Origin: Flectobacillus sp. BAB-3569 | GTDB lineage: Bacteria; Bacteroidota; Bacteroidia; Cytophagales; Spirosomataceae | Assembly: GCF_002270355.1 (NCBI RefSeq) | Contig: NZ_NJFZ01000003.1 | Span: forward strand, 377,511 to 441,510 | Length of the DNA stretch: 64,000 bases | Reading direction: 5' to 3' | Shown: positions 54,816-64,000 of the stretch, one piece after another | How positions within the stretch are numbered: position 1 is the stretch's first letter | How the letters are laid out: each line of letters opens with the position of its first letter | Position numbers and translations under genes: made by a program | The notes under the pieces: model-generated | The model's database searches: none | What the model was told of the DNA's origin: nothing | Seen by the model: the letters and a program-made list of their open reading frames with translations, nothing else

Positions 54816-55784
54816 ATGGAGTATAATCCAAATCGACAAAGTGAACAAAAACTAAAAGTAGCCGTAGCAGTACTCGCCATACTGACTGTTGCTTTGGGGT
54901 ATTTGTATTTGCGTGAGAGGCAACACAACAAAGATATTGAGGATTTGAAACTAGAGCACGCAGAAGAGTTATTGACCGCCAACACAAAGTTAGACTCGAT
55001 TGCTAATCAGCTCAACATGAAAATTGCCGAGATACAGCGTTTAGGAGGAGATGTGCGAGAGTTGGAACGAGCTAAAAAACAACTAAGTGAAGACAAACTT
55101 GCACTTGAAAAGCTAGATAAAGGTTTTTCAATGAAGCAATATGAAGTCAAGATTAAAAAGTACGAAGCATTATTAGGGCAAAAAGAACAGGAAATCAATC
55201 GTTTACGTAGAGAAAATGGTATTTTGGTTGCTCAGAATGATTCATTAAGCCGTGAGGCGGAGTTATTACGTGAAGGTATTTCTTCAGCACAAAAAGCCTT
55301 ATTCGACTCTGCTAACAATTTCACTGCTCGTCAGCGTGAAATGGAAGCCAAAAATAAAGAGCTATCTGATAAGGTTACGCAAGCCGCTGCGCTTCGTGCC
55401 GAAAATATCAATGTCTATGCTATTTCTAGTAAAGGAAAAGAAAGTGATGGAGGTGTTTATAAATCTAAAAAGGTAGATAAAATCAGAATTACCTTCTATT
55501 TACAAGAAAACCCTTTGACTAATAAAGAGGCTAAAATGATTTATTTAAGAATCATTGACCCTTCTGGCAGTACTGTTGCAGATATGGCAACAGGTTCTGG
55601 TAATTTTGGGTATCATGGTCGTGATTTGACTTACACAGCCAAACAACGTATTGTATATGATGACTCGCATCAATCAGTAGAATTTATCTATAGTCGTGGA
55701 CAGGCTTACAAAGAAGGCAAACACGTTATAGAGTTGTACGCAGAAGGATTCAAGATAGGAGAAGGAACTTTTGAAGTGAAGTAA
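54816..55784 (+). CDS. Membrane-anchored coiled-coil protein of unknown function
   Basis: A 322-residue protein I cannot assign. Residues about 13-31 form one membrane helix (VAVAVLAILTVALGYLYL). A charged coiled coil then covers about 35-200 (heptads such as LERAKKQLSEDKLALEKL). The last 110 residues look like a beta-rich domain (KVDKIRITFYLQENPLT, YHGRDLTYTAKQRIVYDD in part). The topology suggests an envelope or cytoskeletal spacer with the coiled coil in the periplasm. It has its own promoter box and strong terminator. Confidence 0.75.
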   Translation: MEYNPNRQSEQKLKVAVAVLAILTVALGYLYLRERQHNKDIEDLKLEHAEELLTANTKLDSIANQLNMKIAEIQRLGGDVRELERAKKQLSEDKLALEKLDKGFSMKQYEVKIKKYEALLGQKEQEINRLRRENGILVAQNDSLSREAELLREGISSAQKALFDSANNFTARQREMEAKNKELSDKVTQAAALRAENINVYAISSKGKESDGGVYKSKKVDKIRITFYLQENPLTNKEAKMIYLRIIDPSGSTVADMATGSGNFGYHGRDLTYTAKQRIVYDDSHQSVEFIYSRGQAYKEGKHVIELYAEGFKIGEGTFEVK

Positions 55785-55804
55785 GATTTCGTTGAAATCA
55801 ATAT

Positions 55805-55870
55805 AATAAGCGGTAGAAGATAGGTTTTAGAAGGTAAATGGCCTGATATCTATTTTCTACCGCTTATTGT
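55805..55870 (+). terminator. Terminator of the coiled-coil gene
   Basis: AATAAGCGGTAGAA pairs perfectly with TTCTACCGCTTATT, with further inner pairing (GATAG/CTATT). The tail is GTTTTAG. Confidence 0.75.
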
Positions 55871-55890
55871 TTTAGCTTATATTAGCTTGA

Positions 55891-55945
55891 TTATCAAAAC
55901 TTTCATAAGAAAGTTTTGATAATTGTTTGAAAATAATTACCTTTG
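55891..55945 (+). promoter_or_regulatory. Promoter and upstream hairpin of the rpsF operon
   Basis: TTTG (55915-55918), 19 bases, TACCTTTG (55938-55945): an excellent Bacteroidota promoter. Its -33 box lies inside a perfect 13-bp stem (TTATCAAAACTTT/AAAGTTTTGATAA, 55891-55922), which may be a terminator for upstream transcription or a control site. Confidence 0.75.
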
Positions 55946-55985
55946 CAATCCTTTTAAAAAACAGTTTATAAAATATATCATTTTT

Positions 55986-56348
55986 ATGGAATTACGTAAT
56001 TATGAAACGGTGTTCATCTTAACTCCCGTTTTGTCAGAACAGCAGACAAAGGACGCCGTTGAAAAATTCAAAAAAGTTTTGACCGATAACGGTGCAGAAA
56101 TCGTTAACGAAGAAGCATGGGGAATTCGTAAGCTGGCGTACCCTATTCAGAACAAAAACACTGGATTTTACCAAATTTTTGAGTTCACTGCAGCACCAAC
56201 TATCGTTGCTAAATTGGAACTTGAATACAAGCGTGATGAGAAAGTAATTCGTTACTTGACAACAGTACTTGACAAACATGCGATTGAATACAACGACCGC
56301 AAGAGAAAAGGTTTAGTAGGTAAAAAACAAGAAGCGAAAGCTGAATAA
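55986..56348 (+). CDS. rpsF: 30S ribosomal protein S6
   Basis: A 120-residue small-subunit protein that binds S18 and 16S rRNA. The start is ATG 55986 ([12 protein letters not shown]); an in-frame upstream TTG at 55923 would place the promoter inside the gene and is rejected. [20 protein letters not shown] and [10 protein letters not shown] are the S6 signatures. First gene of rpsF-rpsR-rplI. Confidence 0.96.
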   Translation: MELRNYETVFILTPVLSEQQTKDAVEKFKKVLTDNGAEIVNEEAWGIRKLAYPIQNKNTGFYQIFEFTAAPTIVAKLELEYKRDEKVIRYLTTVLDKHAIEYNDRKRKGLVGKKQEAKAE

Positions 56349-56413
56349 GCTGTTGAATTGAAATGTTTTAGCATTTCTAAAAAACACGATTCACAACTTA
56401 AACTTAAGAAATC

Positions 56414-56665
56414 ATGACTTTAGTAAACGAACCAGTTGACAAAAGCGTAGTACGCAAAAAATATTGCCGTTTCAAAAAATCAGGCATCAAGTATATCGAC
56501 TACAAAAACCCAGACTTCTTATTGAAGTTGGTTAACGAACAAGGAAAAATTCTTCCTCGTCGTATTACAGGTACTTCTTTGAAATACCAAAGAAAAGTAG
56601 CTCAAGCTGTTAAACGTGCTCGTCACTTGGCTTTAATGCCATTCGTAGCAGACGGTTTGAAATAG
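56414..56665 (+). CDS. rpsR: 30S ribosomal protein S18
   Basis: An 83-residue S18: [20 protein letters not shown] and then [20 protein letters not shown] are the family core, and [11 protein letters not shown] the C-terminal part. Lies 65 bases behind rpsF. S6 and S18 form a dimer on the small subunit. Confidence 0.97.
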   Translation: MTLVNEPVDKSVVRKKYCRFKKSGIKYIDYKNPDFLLKLVNEQGKILPRRITGTSLKYQRKVAQAVKRARHLALMPFVADGLK

Positions 56666-56752
56666 TAATTGTCGCGTTGTCGATACGCAAAAAATTAGAG
56701 TTAGAAGTTTAGGATTGTCTTTGCAATCATTGACTAAAAATCTTTTACAAAA

Positions 56753-57196
56753 ATGGAAATCATCTTAAAGACTGACATCGCAGGTCTTGGCTATAAAAAC
56801 GACGTTGTTACGGTAAAGCCTGGTTATGGTCGTAACTATCTCATTCCGCAAGGTTTCGCAGTAATGGCAACGCCATCAAACAAGAAAATTCTTGCTGAGA
56901 ACATTAAACAAATCGCTCACAAACTTGAGAAAATCAAGTTAGATGCTCAGACATTGTCTGACTCAATCGGAGAGTTAGCACTTGAAATCGCTGCTAAAGT
57001 TGGTGAAAGTGGTAAAATCTTTGGTCGTGTTACGACTCTTCAAATTTCTGAAGCATTGAAGGAGAAAGGTTTTGAAGTAGATCGTAAGAAAATCTCTTTG
57101 GACTCTGAAGTTAAGTTTGTAGGTGAGTACGCTGCAACTCTTGACCTTCACAAAGATGTAAAACATAAAGTGAAATTCACAGTAGTAGCTGACTAA
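56753..57196 (+). CDS. rplI: 50S ribosomal protein L9
   Basis: A 147-residue L9: N-terminal rRNA-binding domain (EIILKTDIAGLGYKNDVVTV, KPGYGRNYLIPQGFAV), long connecting helix and C-terminal domain (GKIFGRVTTLQISEAL). Last gene of the operon; no ssb or dnaB between or behind. Confidence 0.97.
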   Translation: MEIILKTDIAGLGYKNDVVTVKPGYGRNYLIPQGFAVMATPSNKKILAENIKQIAHKLEKIKLDAQTLSDSIGELALEIAAKVGESGKIFGRVTTLQISEALKEKGFEVDRKKISLDSEVKFVGEYAATLDLHKDVKHKVKFTVVAD

Positions 57197-57228
57197 TCAT
57201 TACGATGCTGTCTACTCGAATTTTGTAG

Positions 57229-57274
57229 AAAAATAAGAAAAGCATCCCAGTATTGGGATGCTTTTCTTATTTTT
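57229..57274 (+). terminator. Terminator of the rpsF-rpsR-rplI operon
   Basis: A perfect 21-bp stem (AAAAATAAGAAAAGCATCCC, then A, with its complement) around loop GTAT, ending in five T. Very strong. Confidence 0.93.
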
Positions 57275-57484
57275 GTTGGATTATTCTAAAACACTGGTTT
57301 TTTGAATATTGTCTATAAAATCATAAAAGAAAGGTGAGTTTTATTGATTCTTAGAGCAACCAAATTGACTAATATGCCGTCTAAGTAAAATGGATATAAC
57401 AAATATCCGTTTTATGGATGTCTTTATAGAAATTCAAATAAACATTCGACTCAAACCCTCCATTATTTTTAATCTAAAGTGGAT

Positions 57485-60313
57485 ATGCTTAAAAAATTAC
57501 CATTACTACTATGCTTCTGGTTTATAAGCCATGTTGTAGTAAGCCAGATTACCATCACCTCTCCTGTACAACGTCAAGTAATTCAAAGAGATTTAGCTAA
57601 TAAGGCTATTGTTACTATTGTAGGAAGTTATTCACAACCTGTAGATGAGCTTCAAGTTAGATTTATCCCTGTAAAAACTGGACAAGGAACGGCACTTGAT
57701 TGGACTGTTTTTAAAACAAATCCAAGAGGAGGACTTTTTAAAGGAACCGTAACTTTAACAGGAGGATGGTATTCGATGGAAGTAAGAGGTTTACTTCGTG
57801 GAGCTGTTGTTGGTAATGTAAGCCGTATTGAACGCGTAGGTGTTGGGGAGGTGTTTGTAATTGCAGGGCAGTCCAACGCTGGTGGTAGTGGCTTGAGATC
57901 GACAAATGAGACTGCATCTTCAGATGACCGTGTCAACTGTGCAAACTTTATTAATGACCCCGGATACGGTACCTCCGCTTCCTATATTAAGAATTTTGAC
58001 TCTAAAAATAAGAGTTTTGTTACTACAACTACCGATGCATTTTCTATTATTGAATTTTCTCAACTATCTAAAGATGTAACGATTGGTCCTTTGGGTATTG
58101 GTCCTTATTATTGGGGAAAGGTAGGAGATGCACTTGCAGCAAAATTAAATGTTCCTATTGTATTTTTTAATGTAGCTTGGGGTGGTGCTTCTGTACGAGT
58201 ATGGCGTGAAAGTGCTGAAAATCCAACTGTTGGTGCACCGAGTGATTTTCAATTTGATTCAGGTAATATAAACAGATATATGCCTGGTTACCCTTATGCT
58301 AACCTAAAAGCAGTATTGGGATACTATGGAATTAACATGGGTATTAGAGCCATTTTGTGGATGGAAGGAGAAACTCAAAATCTCCTAAATCTTTCAGTGG
58401 AGCAACAAAATGCTACGTTGCCGCTTTCTCAACAAAAGCCTTTACCTGTAACAGAGGCAAGTTATTTAGATAACTTGAAACGATTGATTACTAGAACCCG
58501 TCAAGATTTAGGAAATGATAACTTAACTTGGGTAGTTGCTAGAACCTCTTACTCTGGTGTACTTAATTGTGGCGTTGCTGGAGCTTTGCCTCCTAAACCG
58601 TCTCCTGTTATTGTTCGTGCTCAAAACCTTGCGATTGCAGACCAGTCATTTTCTCCTATTTTCCCTGGACCTTTTACAGATAATATCCAAGTTGATAAAA
58701 TTGGAGATAGAGATCAATGTGTTCACTTCACAGGTTCAGGTTTAGATGAGGCTGCTAATTCTTGGATTAATTCTTTAACTAGTCCAGTGAGTAGTAATGA
58801 TTCTAGAAATTTCTTTGATTTGAATGCCCCAATTATGGCTGATACTATTCCTGCAGTGAATCTTACTTGTATTTCAAATCAAAAGCTTGGCTTGAGTTTA
58901 CCTGCTGGATATTCTGCCTATCAATGGGTGAGTAGTAACTATGAAATTATGGGAAATACCAAAGATGTTACAGTTGGTCCGGGTACTTACTTTGCCAAAA
59001 TTACTAAACCCAATGGTAACATTATTCAAATTCCATCATTCACTGTAAATGCAAACACTCCTCCTGCTGCACCGACTGTTTCTGCTAATGCTGATTTGAA
59101 TTATTGTGAAGGGACAACCGTTGGGTTAACTTCATCAGATGGGGCTTTATATGAATGGGTTGCCAGTAATTCTAATACTATTGTAGCAAGAACAAAAACA
59201 TTTAATATAGGTACTAATGGTACTTACTCTGTTCGTATTATCGATCAAAATGCATGTTTATCACCATTGTCAAATGGAGTAACAATAGTTTCGAAACCAA
59301 GACCTGTACAACCGACTATTTCATTGAAAAGCTCAACTGAGTTTTGTGATGGTCAAAGTGCTAAATTGAGTTCGTCAAATGTAGGTGCCATAGGATACCT
59401 TTGGAGTAATGGACTAACAACACAAGATGTAGATATCAGAACAGCAGGAACCTTTACTGTTCGTACCTTAGGATCTAACGGATGTTATTCGGCGCCATCG
59501 AGTGGTGTACCTACAGTTGTGAATCCTTTGCCTACGAGCCCAACCATTAGAGCTACTTCGGATACTGTATTTTGTGAAGGGTCTAAGACTCGTCTAACAT
59601 TGACTCCAGCGAATGCCAATTATGTGGCATTTAACTGGGAAAGAAATGCTACTTTGAGCGGAGAAAATGCTTCTGCCATTGATATTTCAACCACAGCATT
59701 AGTAAAAGGGTATGTGGTAGATGCTAAAGGGTGTTATTCTAAACCTTCAAACGGTATTTGGGCTGTTCGTAAAGCTAAGCCTGTATCCCCAGTTATTTAC
59801 AGAGTAGGACCATATTTATTGGCAGCACGCTCCACACAACCAGTTGATGAGTATACTTGGAGTTTGAGTGGACAAGCACTTGCTACAAAAGATACCTTAA
59901 TTCGCGCTATAACTGAAGGTGTTTATACATTACAGTCAAAGAGAAGATATCCTATTTTGGCTTCAGCTTCCCCATTGGTATGTTTATCTCCAGAAACATC
60001 TTTAGTTACTTATTTTGATACCAAATCTAGCTCTACCTTAGAGACAGCAGAATTTAAGTTTCCTGATGACAAAGGGATTTCTATCTACCCAAATCCAACA
60101 AGTGGAGTATTTAGTGTTGATAGTAAATTTAACTTGGAAGGTGTTGTTTTAAAAGTATATACCATGGCGGGCATAGAGGTGTATGTCTCTGAAAAATTTG
60201 ATTTTAATAGCCGTAGAGTTTTAGATTTGAGTAATTTACCAACTGGTACTTATTTGCTAAGAGTAGATTCTCAAAGCTATCGTTTGACTAAACAGCTCAT
60301 AATTACGCGTTAA
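57485..60313 (+). CDS. SGNH sialate-O-acetylesterase-like protein with Ig repeats and T9SS type A domain
   Basis: A 942-residue secreted esterase of the SASA (DUF303/CE6-like) family, likely removing acetyl groups from sialic acid or plant glycans. After the signal peptide (LKKLPLLLCFWFISHVVVSQ) comes a short beta domain. The SGNH domain has VFVIAGQSNAGG with Ser130, LWMEGETQN, and Asp410/His414 in RDQCVHF. Three Ig-like repeats follow (YCEGTTVGL, EFCDGQSAKL, VFCEGSKTRL). A SIYPNPTSGVF-type C-terminal sorting domain ends the protein. An in-frame GTG lies two codons upstream of the chosen ATG. A frameshifted paralogue follows. Confidence 0.9.
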   Translation: MLKKLPLLLCFWFISHVVVSQITITSPVQRQVIQRDLANKAIVTIVGSYSQPVDELQVRFIPVKTGQGTALDWTVFKTNPRGGLFKGTVTLTGGWYSMEVRGLLRGAVVGNVSRIERVGVGEVFVIAGQSNAGGSGLRSTNETASSDDRVNCANFINDPGYGTSASYIKNFDSKNKSFVTTTTDAFSIIEFSQLSKDVTIGPLGIGPYYWGKVGDALAAKLNVPIVFFNVAWGGASVRVWRESAENPTVGAPSDFQFDSGNINRYMPGYPYANLKAVLGYYGINMGIRAILWMEGETQNLLNLSVEQQNATLPLSQQKPLPVTEASYLDNLKRLITRTRQDLGNDNLTWVVARTSYSGVLNCGVAGALPPKPSPVIVRAQNLAIADQSFSPIFPGPFTDNIQVDKIGDRDQCVHFTGSGLDEAANSWINSLTSPVSSNDSRNFFDLNAPIMADTIPAVNLTCISNQKLGLSLPAGYSAYQWVSSNYEIMGNTKDVTVGPGTYFAKITKPNGNIIQIPSFTVNANTPPAAPTVSANADLNYCEGTTVGLTSSDGALYEWVASNSNTIVARTKTFNIGTNGTYSVRIIDQNACLSPLSNGVTIVSKPRPVQPTISLKSSTEFCDGQSAKLSSSNVGAIGYLWSNGLTTQDVDIRTAGTFTVRTLGSNGCYSAPSSGVPTVVNPLPTSPTIRATSDTVFCEGSKTRLTLTPANANYVAFNWERNATLSGENASAIDISTTALVKGYVVDAKGCYSKPSNGIWAVRKAKPVSPVIYRVGPYLLAARSTQPVDEYTWSLSGQALATKDTLIRAITEGVYTLQSKRRYPILASASPLVCLSPETSLVTYFDTKSSSTLETAEFKFPDDKGISIYPNPTSGVFSVDSKFNLEGVVLKVYTMAGIEVYVSEKFDFNSRRVLDLSNLPTGTYLLRVDSQSYRLTKQLIITR

Positions 60314-60435
60314 GTATTAATGTAAAAGACAATTGCATTATAGAGCTATGGGCACCCAGCAAATTGGTTTTCAAAGAAACCTTTTAATACGTTTTGCCTG
60401 TAGCTTAATACCTAATGTGGGTAAAATTATAATTA
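60312..60435. mobile_element. Degenerate MITE-like element, copy H
   Basis: The left end (TTAAGTATTAATGTAAAAGA, then CAATTGCAT) matches the family terminus and starts in the stop codon of the esterase gene. The right end (GTGGGTAAAATTATAATT) is eroded or in the opposite sense. Confidence 0.4.
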
Positions 60436-60515
60436 GTAATGTGGTGTAGGTATTGATTATTGAAAATATACTACAGAATGCAGTACGAATCCCTAAAGTT
60501 ATTTATTACCAATCT

Positions 60516-60570
60516 CAAACATCATTTTATAGAAGATTAGTTTAAATCTTCTATAAAATGATGTTTGTTT
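60516..60570 (+). terminator. Terminator of the esterase gene
   Basis: A perfect 23-bp stem: CAAACATCATTTTATAGAAG, then ATT, with its complement around loop AGTTTA, then TTTATAA. The rest of 60314-60754 holds the degenerate element and nothing else clear. Confidence 0.88.
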
Positions 60571-60754
60571 ATAAATGTTCTGTACCAGTTACTAAGTTTG
60601 AGTAATGCTAGGATAGGAATATGCCAGATAAGCAATTTCTTTGCAGGATTTTTGTTTAGAAATAGTACAATTATCCGTGTATTAACTTTTATAATAAACA
60701 AGTATTACAAAGCCTCAGTAGATTTTGGAATGAATAAAAACTGAATGTAGATTT

Positions 60755-63585
60755 ATGCTTTTTTTGAGAAAATTATTAGGTATCATAGTTATTTTATTGG
60801 GAAGTATTAGTGTAAGTTTAGGGCAGTTTTCCATTACTTCGCCACTAAACCGCGCTGTTTATCAACGTAATAATGCTGGTGTGGCCACAATTACTGTTTC
60901 GGGTACATACGAGCAGCAAGTAGATAGAATTGAGGCCAGATTAATTGCTATCAACGCAGGTCAAGGCAATCCCGGGGAATGGAGTGATTGGAAAACCCTA
61001 AAAGATTTTCCTACGAATGGAGGGTTTTCAAGTTCGATGACCATTAATCAAGGATGGTATCGAATGGAAATCAGAGGTGTACTCAATAATAACGTAGTAG
61101 GAAATATTGCGTCCATTGATAGGTTTGGGGTGGGAGAGGTATTTATTATTGCAGGTCAGTCCAACGCCGAAGGTTTGTTTAACATGGGGCAACAAGGCGC
61201 TCAGGATGATAGAGTAAATACCTTTGGTAATGCCAATGACCAAATAAATGGAGGAACCTCTTATGCCACATTGAGCCCCTTTACGCAACTAAGTGCCAAT
61301 ACATATATTGCCCCTAGAGGAAAAGGTGCGTATTGTTGGGGAAAACTTGGAGATTTATTAGCTGCAAAGCTTAATGTACCTATTCTTTTCCTAAATGCAG
61401 GTTTTAATGGTACTTCAATAGAATCATGGTTTGTTTCCTCTATAGGTGGTAGTGCTTCAAATATATACCTTGGAGGGTATTATCCCAATCGGTTACCTTA
61501 TAGCGGATTAGAATCAGTATTACAGTATTTTGTTCCTTTATTAGGGGCAAGGTCTATATTATGGTGCCAAGGAGAGGCAGATAATTATCCATTTAGAACA
61601 TCTCAATCTGATTATACAGCAAAGCTTCAAGTTGTTATCTCAAAAACAAGAGAGCAACTTGGAAAAATATCGCTTGGGTTATAGCACAAACCTCTGCTAG
61701 TGTTGCGCCCAATAATTGTAATCCTTCTAATGCGTCTGAGTCATGGGAGCCAGTACTGGCAGCACAACGTACAGTAGCTTCAAGTATGACCAATGCATTT
61801 TTGGGGCCTTATACAGATAATATCCAAAATCCAGGAAGGTCAGATTGTTTACATTTCCATGGCGACGGGCTATTACAGTTAGGCCAAGCATGGAGTAACT
61901 CTCTAAATGATAGTTTTTTCCAGAATTCAGTACCACAAGCACCAACAGTACAGCCTCAATTATCTTTTGCTTGTGGAAATAATACTTTAGATGTGACCAT
62001 GCCATCGGGATATAATCAGTATCAATGGTCTCGTAGCGTTAATTTTGAAAGTGCTATTTTCTCTACTCAACAAAAAGTAACACTTTCTAATGGTACTTAT
62101 TACGCTCGTGCGATCGATAGCCGTGGTAATGTGATGCAATTTTCACCTATTTTAGTGAGAACTACGACCCCACAGACCGTTACTACAAACCCATCAGGAA
62201 CTGTTGGTGTATGTCAGAATGATGGTTTGACTGTTTCAGCTTCAAATGGTGTTGCGTTTCGTTGGAGTACTGGAGCCTCTGGACAAAGTATTGCTCTTAA
62301 CAGTGCAGGAAATTATACCGTTACAGCAGTCGACAATTCTGGATGTTTGACACAGTCTGCTCCATTGACAACTTTTATGAAAGCTTCTCCTGCGCAACCA
62401 ACGATTAGTGCGAATAGTGCTTTAGAGTTTTGTGCGGATTCACAGGTAACATTAACATCTTCGGGTCAAAACTTGGCATACCGTTGGTCTACAGGCTCAA
62501 CTTCCGCAGCGATTTCTGTAAATCAGTCAGGGTCTTATACTGTTCAAACGATTAACTCAGAAGGTTGCTCTTCATTTGCCTCTAATGCGGTTGTGGTAAA
62601 GGTAAATCCCTTACCAGTTACGCCTAATATTGTTCCAAATGGACCAACAACCTTTTGCTCAGATACAAGTGTTGATTTGATTTCTTCGAATACAGGAGCT
62701 GTAAGTTATAAATGGAATACAGGTACTACAACGAGAACACTCAATGTTCGTCAAAGCGGAAATTATACCGTACAGACTGTAGATGCTAAAGGTTGTTTCT
62801 CTTTGAGTTCTTCTCCATTAACGATTAAAGTAAACCAAATTCCTGCAACTCCAACTACTTCGTGGAGCAAGGATACCGTTTTCTGTGATGGTGATAATAC
62901 TGTTCTTCAAATGGCTTTAGCCAATGGAAACTATCCTACTTGGGTGGCAGTGCAAGGGGGAAAAACAAGCCAGTATCTTGTACAAAACCTTAATGTTACT
63001 ATATCTGGAACATTTAGAGCTTTCCAAACAGATAATAATAACTGTAATTCGGCGCTTTCTTCGCCAATTTATGTAGCAGTAAAACCTACTCCTGCAAAAG
63101 TTTCGGTAGATGAAATTGTACGTTACAGCCCTTATTCTATCGGAGTTGCCAACCCTCAAACAGAACAATATATCTGGACTTGGAATGGAACACAATTGAA
63201 TGGTTCGACTAGTCAAATAAAATTGAGTGACTCTGGCGATATTCAGGTGACAGCCAAGAAGCTTTATTCAACGCAGAGCTACGGTACTAAGTTTTGTCTT
63301 TCTCCTATTTCCGATAGAAAAAATATACAGTTATATGAGGATGGAGGATTTGCGGTATATCCAAACCCAAGTAATGGTGCATTTACATTAGATACTCGCT
63401 ATCCATGGGCAAATCTTAAAGTCGAAGTGTATACCAATCGTGGTTCGCTTGTTTATGCTTCTGATATAGCTACTTTTGAAACTAAAAAGGATATTAATTT
63501 AACACAGTTGCCAGAAGGTCCATATCTGATAAGAATTAGAAATGAAAACTTTACAGCAACCAAACATGTGCAAATCAATCGCTAG
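60755..63585 (+). pseudogene. Frameshifted paralogue of the SASA esterase/T9SS protein
   Basis: Two open frames make one gene. The first (60755-61684) gives 309 residues: signal peptide, VFIIAGQSNAEG and LWCQGEAD. It then runs into a premature TAG. The second frame continues NIAWVIAQTSASVAPNN, GRSDCLHFHGDGL, four Ig-like repeats, and a type A sorting domain (FAVYPNPSNGAFTLD) to 63585. The break is at an A5 run (61663-61667), where GGA-AAA-AAT-ATC needs six A. One inserted A restores a full paralogue of the 57.5 kb gene. It is therefore either an off-phase variable gene, a recent pseudogene or a sequencing error. Confidence 0.85.
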
Positions 63586-63601
63586 TTATAGTTAGGTTTA
63601 T

Positions 63602-63673
63602 ATGACCCATCCCGAATTTTAAGATTGGGGTTATTCTCTAAGTTTTCATCAAACATGAGTCATCCCGAATTTT
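63602..63673. repeat. Direct repeat at the end of an insertion sequence
   Basis: CATCCCGAATTTT occurs at 63608-63620 and 63661-63673, each after ATGA. The second copy covers the transposase stop codon, so it may include the IS inverted terminal repeat. The first copy may be a remnant of another IS end. Confidence 0.45.
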
Positions 63674-64000
63674 GTTGTGCGAAGTAGCACCATAGCATGT
63701 TTTGGATGGCCGTTCTCAATCGATAAATCGGTGTCAAAGCATTTTGGCACCGATTTCCTGTTCTATGAGCAAATTGATTGATGATTATCTTGATAATAGA
63801 TGGCCAATTCCTGATGAGTTTCATCAAGAAGTCGTAAATAAGTGAGACGATGGCTAATAGTTTGAGGGTATTTTCGAAGAACCATAACCTAGGAGATTCA
63901 ATAGCTAGCTCAGTTTTGGCGAATCTAAACGCCTGTTCGATATTCCATCGGTGCATGTAGCTATGACATATTTCCCAAGCATCCTTAGCTGATTCTACAG
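63660..64000 (-). mobile_element. Transposase C-terminal part of an insertion sequence (partial)
   Basis: The minus-strand frame is open from the window edge to TGA at 63660 and gives about 113 residues of a DDE transposase. WNIEQAFRFAKTELAIESPR holds the catalytic Glu and the Tyr/Arg-Glu-Lys-like block of IS4-type enzymes. The tail has hydrophobic helices and QNMLWCYFAQQNSG. The N-terminal part and the other IS end lie beyond the window. It is next to the frameshifted esterase gene. Confidence 0.75.

Noticed and set aside
55923..55985. N-terminal extension of S6 from a TTG
   Set aside because: Would put the promoter's -7 box inside the gene. S6 proteins start at the [11 protein letters not shown] sequence.
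61786..63585. Independent gene starting at ATG 61786
   Set aside because: The frame is open upstream to the A5 run and continues the esterase domain of the preceding frame. It lacks a signal peptide but has a T9SS sorting domain. One frameshifted gene explains both.

Overview
The window comes from an AT-rich member of the Bacteroidota, most likely a gliding-type Cytophagales/Spirosomaceae relative. Evidence: five large secreted proteins end in type IX secretion sorting domains (two CHU_C/gliding type, three SIYPNP type). Promoter-like boxes fit the Bacteroidota TTTG-N19-TAnnTTTG pattern, and Shine-Dalgarno sequences are lacking. Families such as DUF4230, DUF3050 and the alternative GlmU also fit. 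The genus is inference.

Layout. 1-6 kb: secreted beta-hexosaminidase and an SbcC-type ATPase. 6-15.5 kb: a surface-glycan locus (five glycosyltransferases, a polysaccharide deacetylase, an FkbM methyltransferase, an MsbA-like exporter) with a mirrored repeat array in its middle. 15.7-17.3 kb: a two-gene ATPase plus PD-(D/E)XK-like module next to an orphan nuoB-nuoC pair. 18.8-24 kb: two paralogous giant T9SS type B proteins. 24.5-30.4 kb: recG, a DUF3050 protein, adk, a candidate structured ncRNA, obg. 30.7-34.2 kb: an Ig-repeat T9SS protein whose signal peptide is out of frame by one base. 34.3-38.9 kb: an RmlD-like reductase, a small membrane protein, a lipoprotein with two truncated-globin repeats, hemA. 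39-41.3 kb: a type II restriction-modification island. 41.6-47.8 kb: a DUF4230 protein, tyrA, an aminotransferase, recX, nrdA. 47.9-48.3 kb: three abutting MITE-like elements. 49-57 kb: rpmE2 with a structured leader, an alternative GlmU, holB, hemC, a cyclophilin, yggS, a coiled-coil protein, rpsF-rpsR-rplI. 57.5-63.6 kb: two paralogous sialate-esterase-like T9SS proteins, the second frameshifted. The window ends inside a transposase.

The best finding is upstream of the aminotransferase-tyrA operon. A promoter lies next to an 18-codon leader peptide with four consecutive Tyr codons. An antiterminator half overlaps its stop codon and competes with an intrinsic terminator. This is a complete tyrosine attenuator visible from sequence alone.

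Other items: two one-base A-tract frameshifts, both in T9SS surface proteins (phase variation or sequencing error); a dispersed MITE-like family with about 30 bp termini in at least seven copies; a roughly 600 bp mirrored repeat array around a REP-like palindrome; a structured rpmE2 leader; an ncRNA candidate before obg; and the ATPase/nuclease module as a possible defence system.
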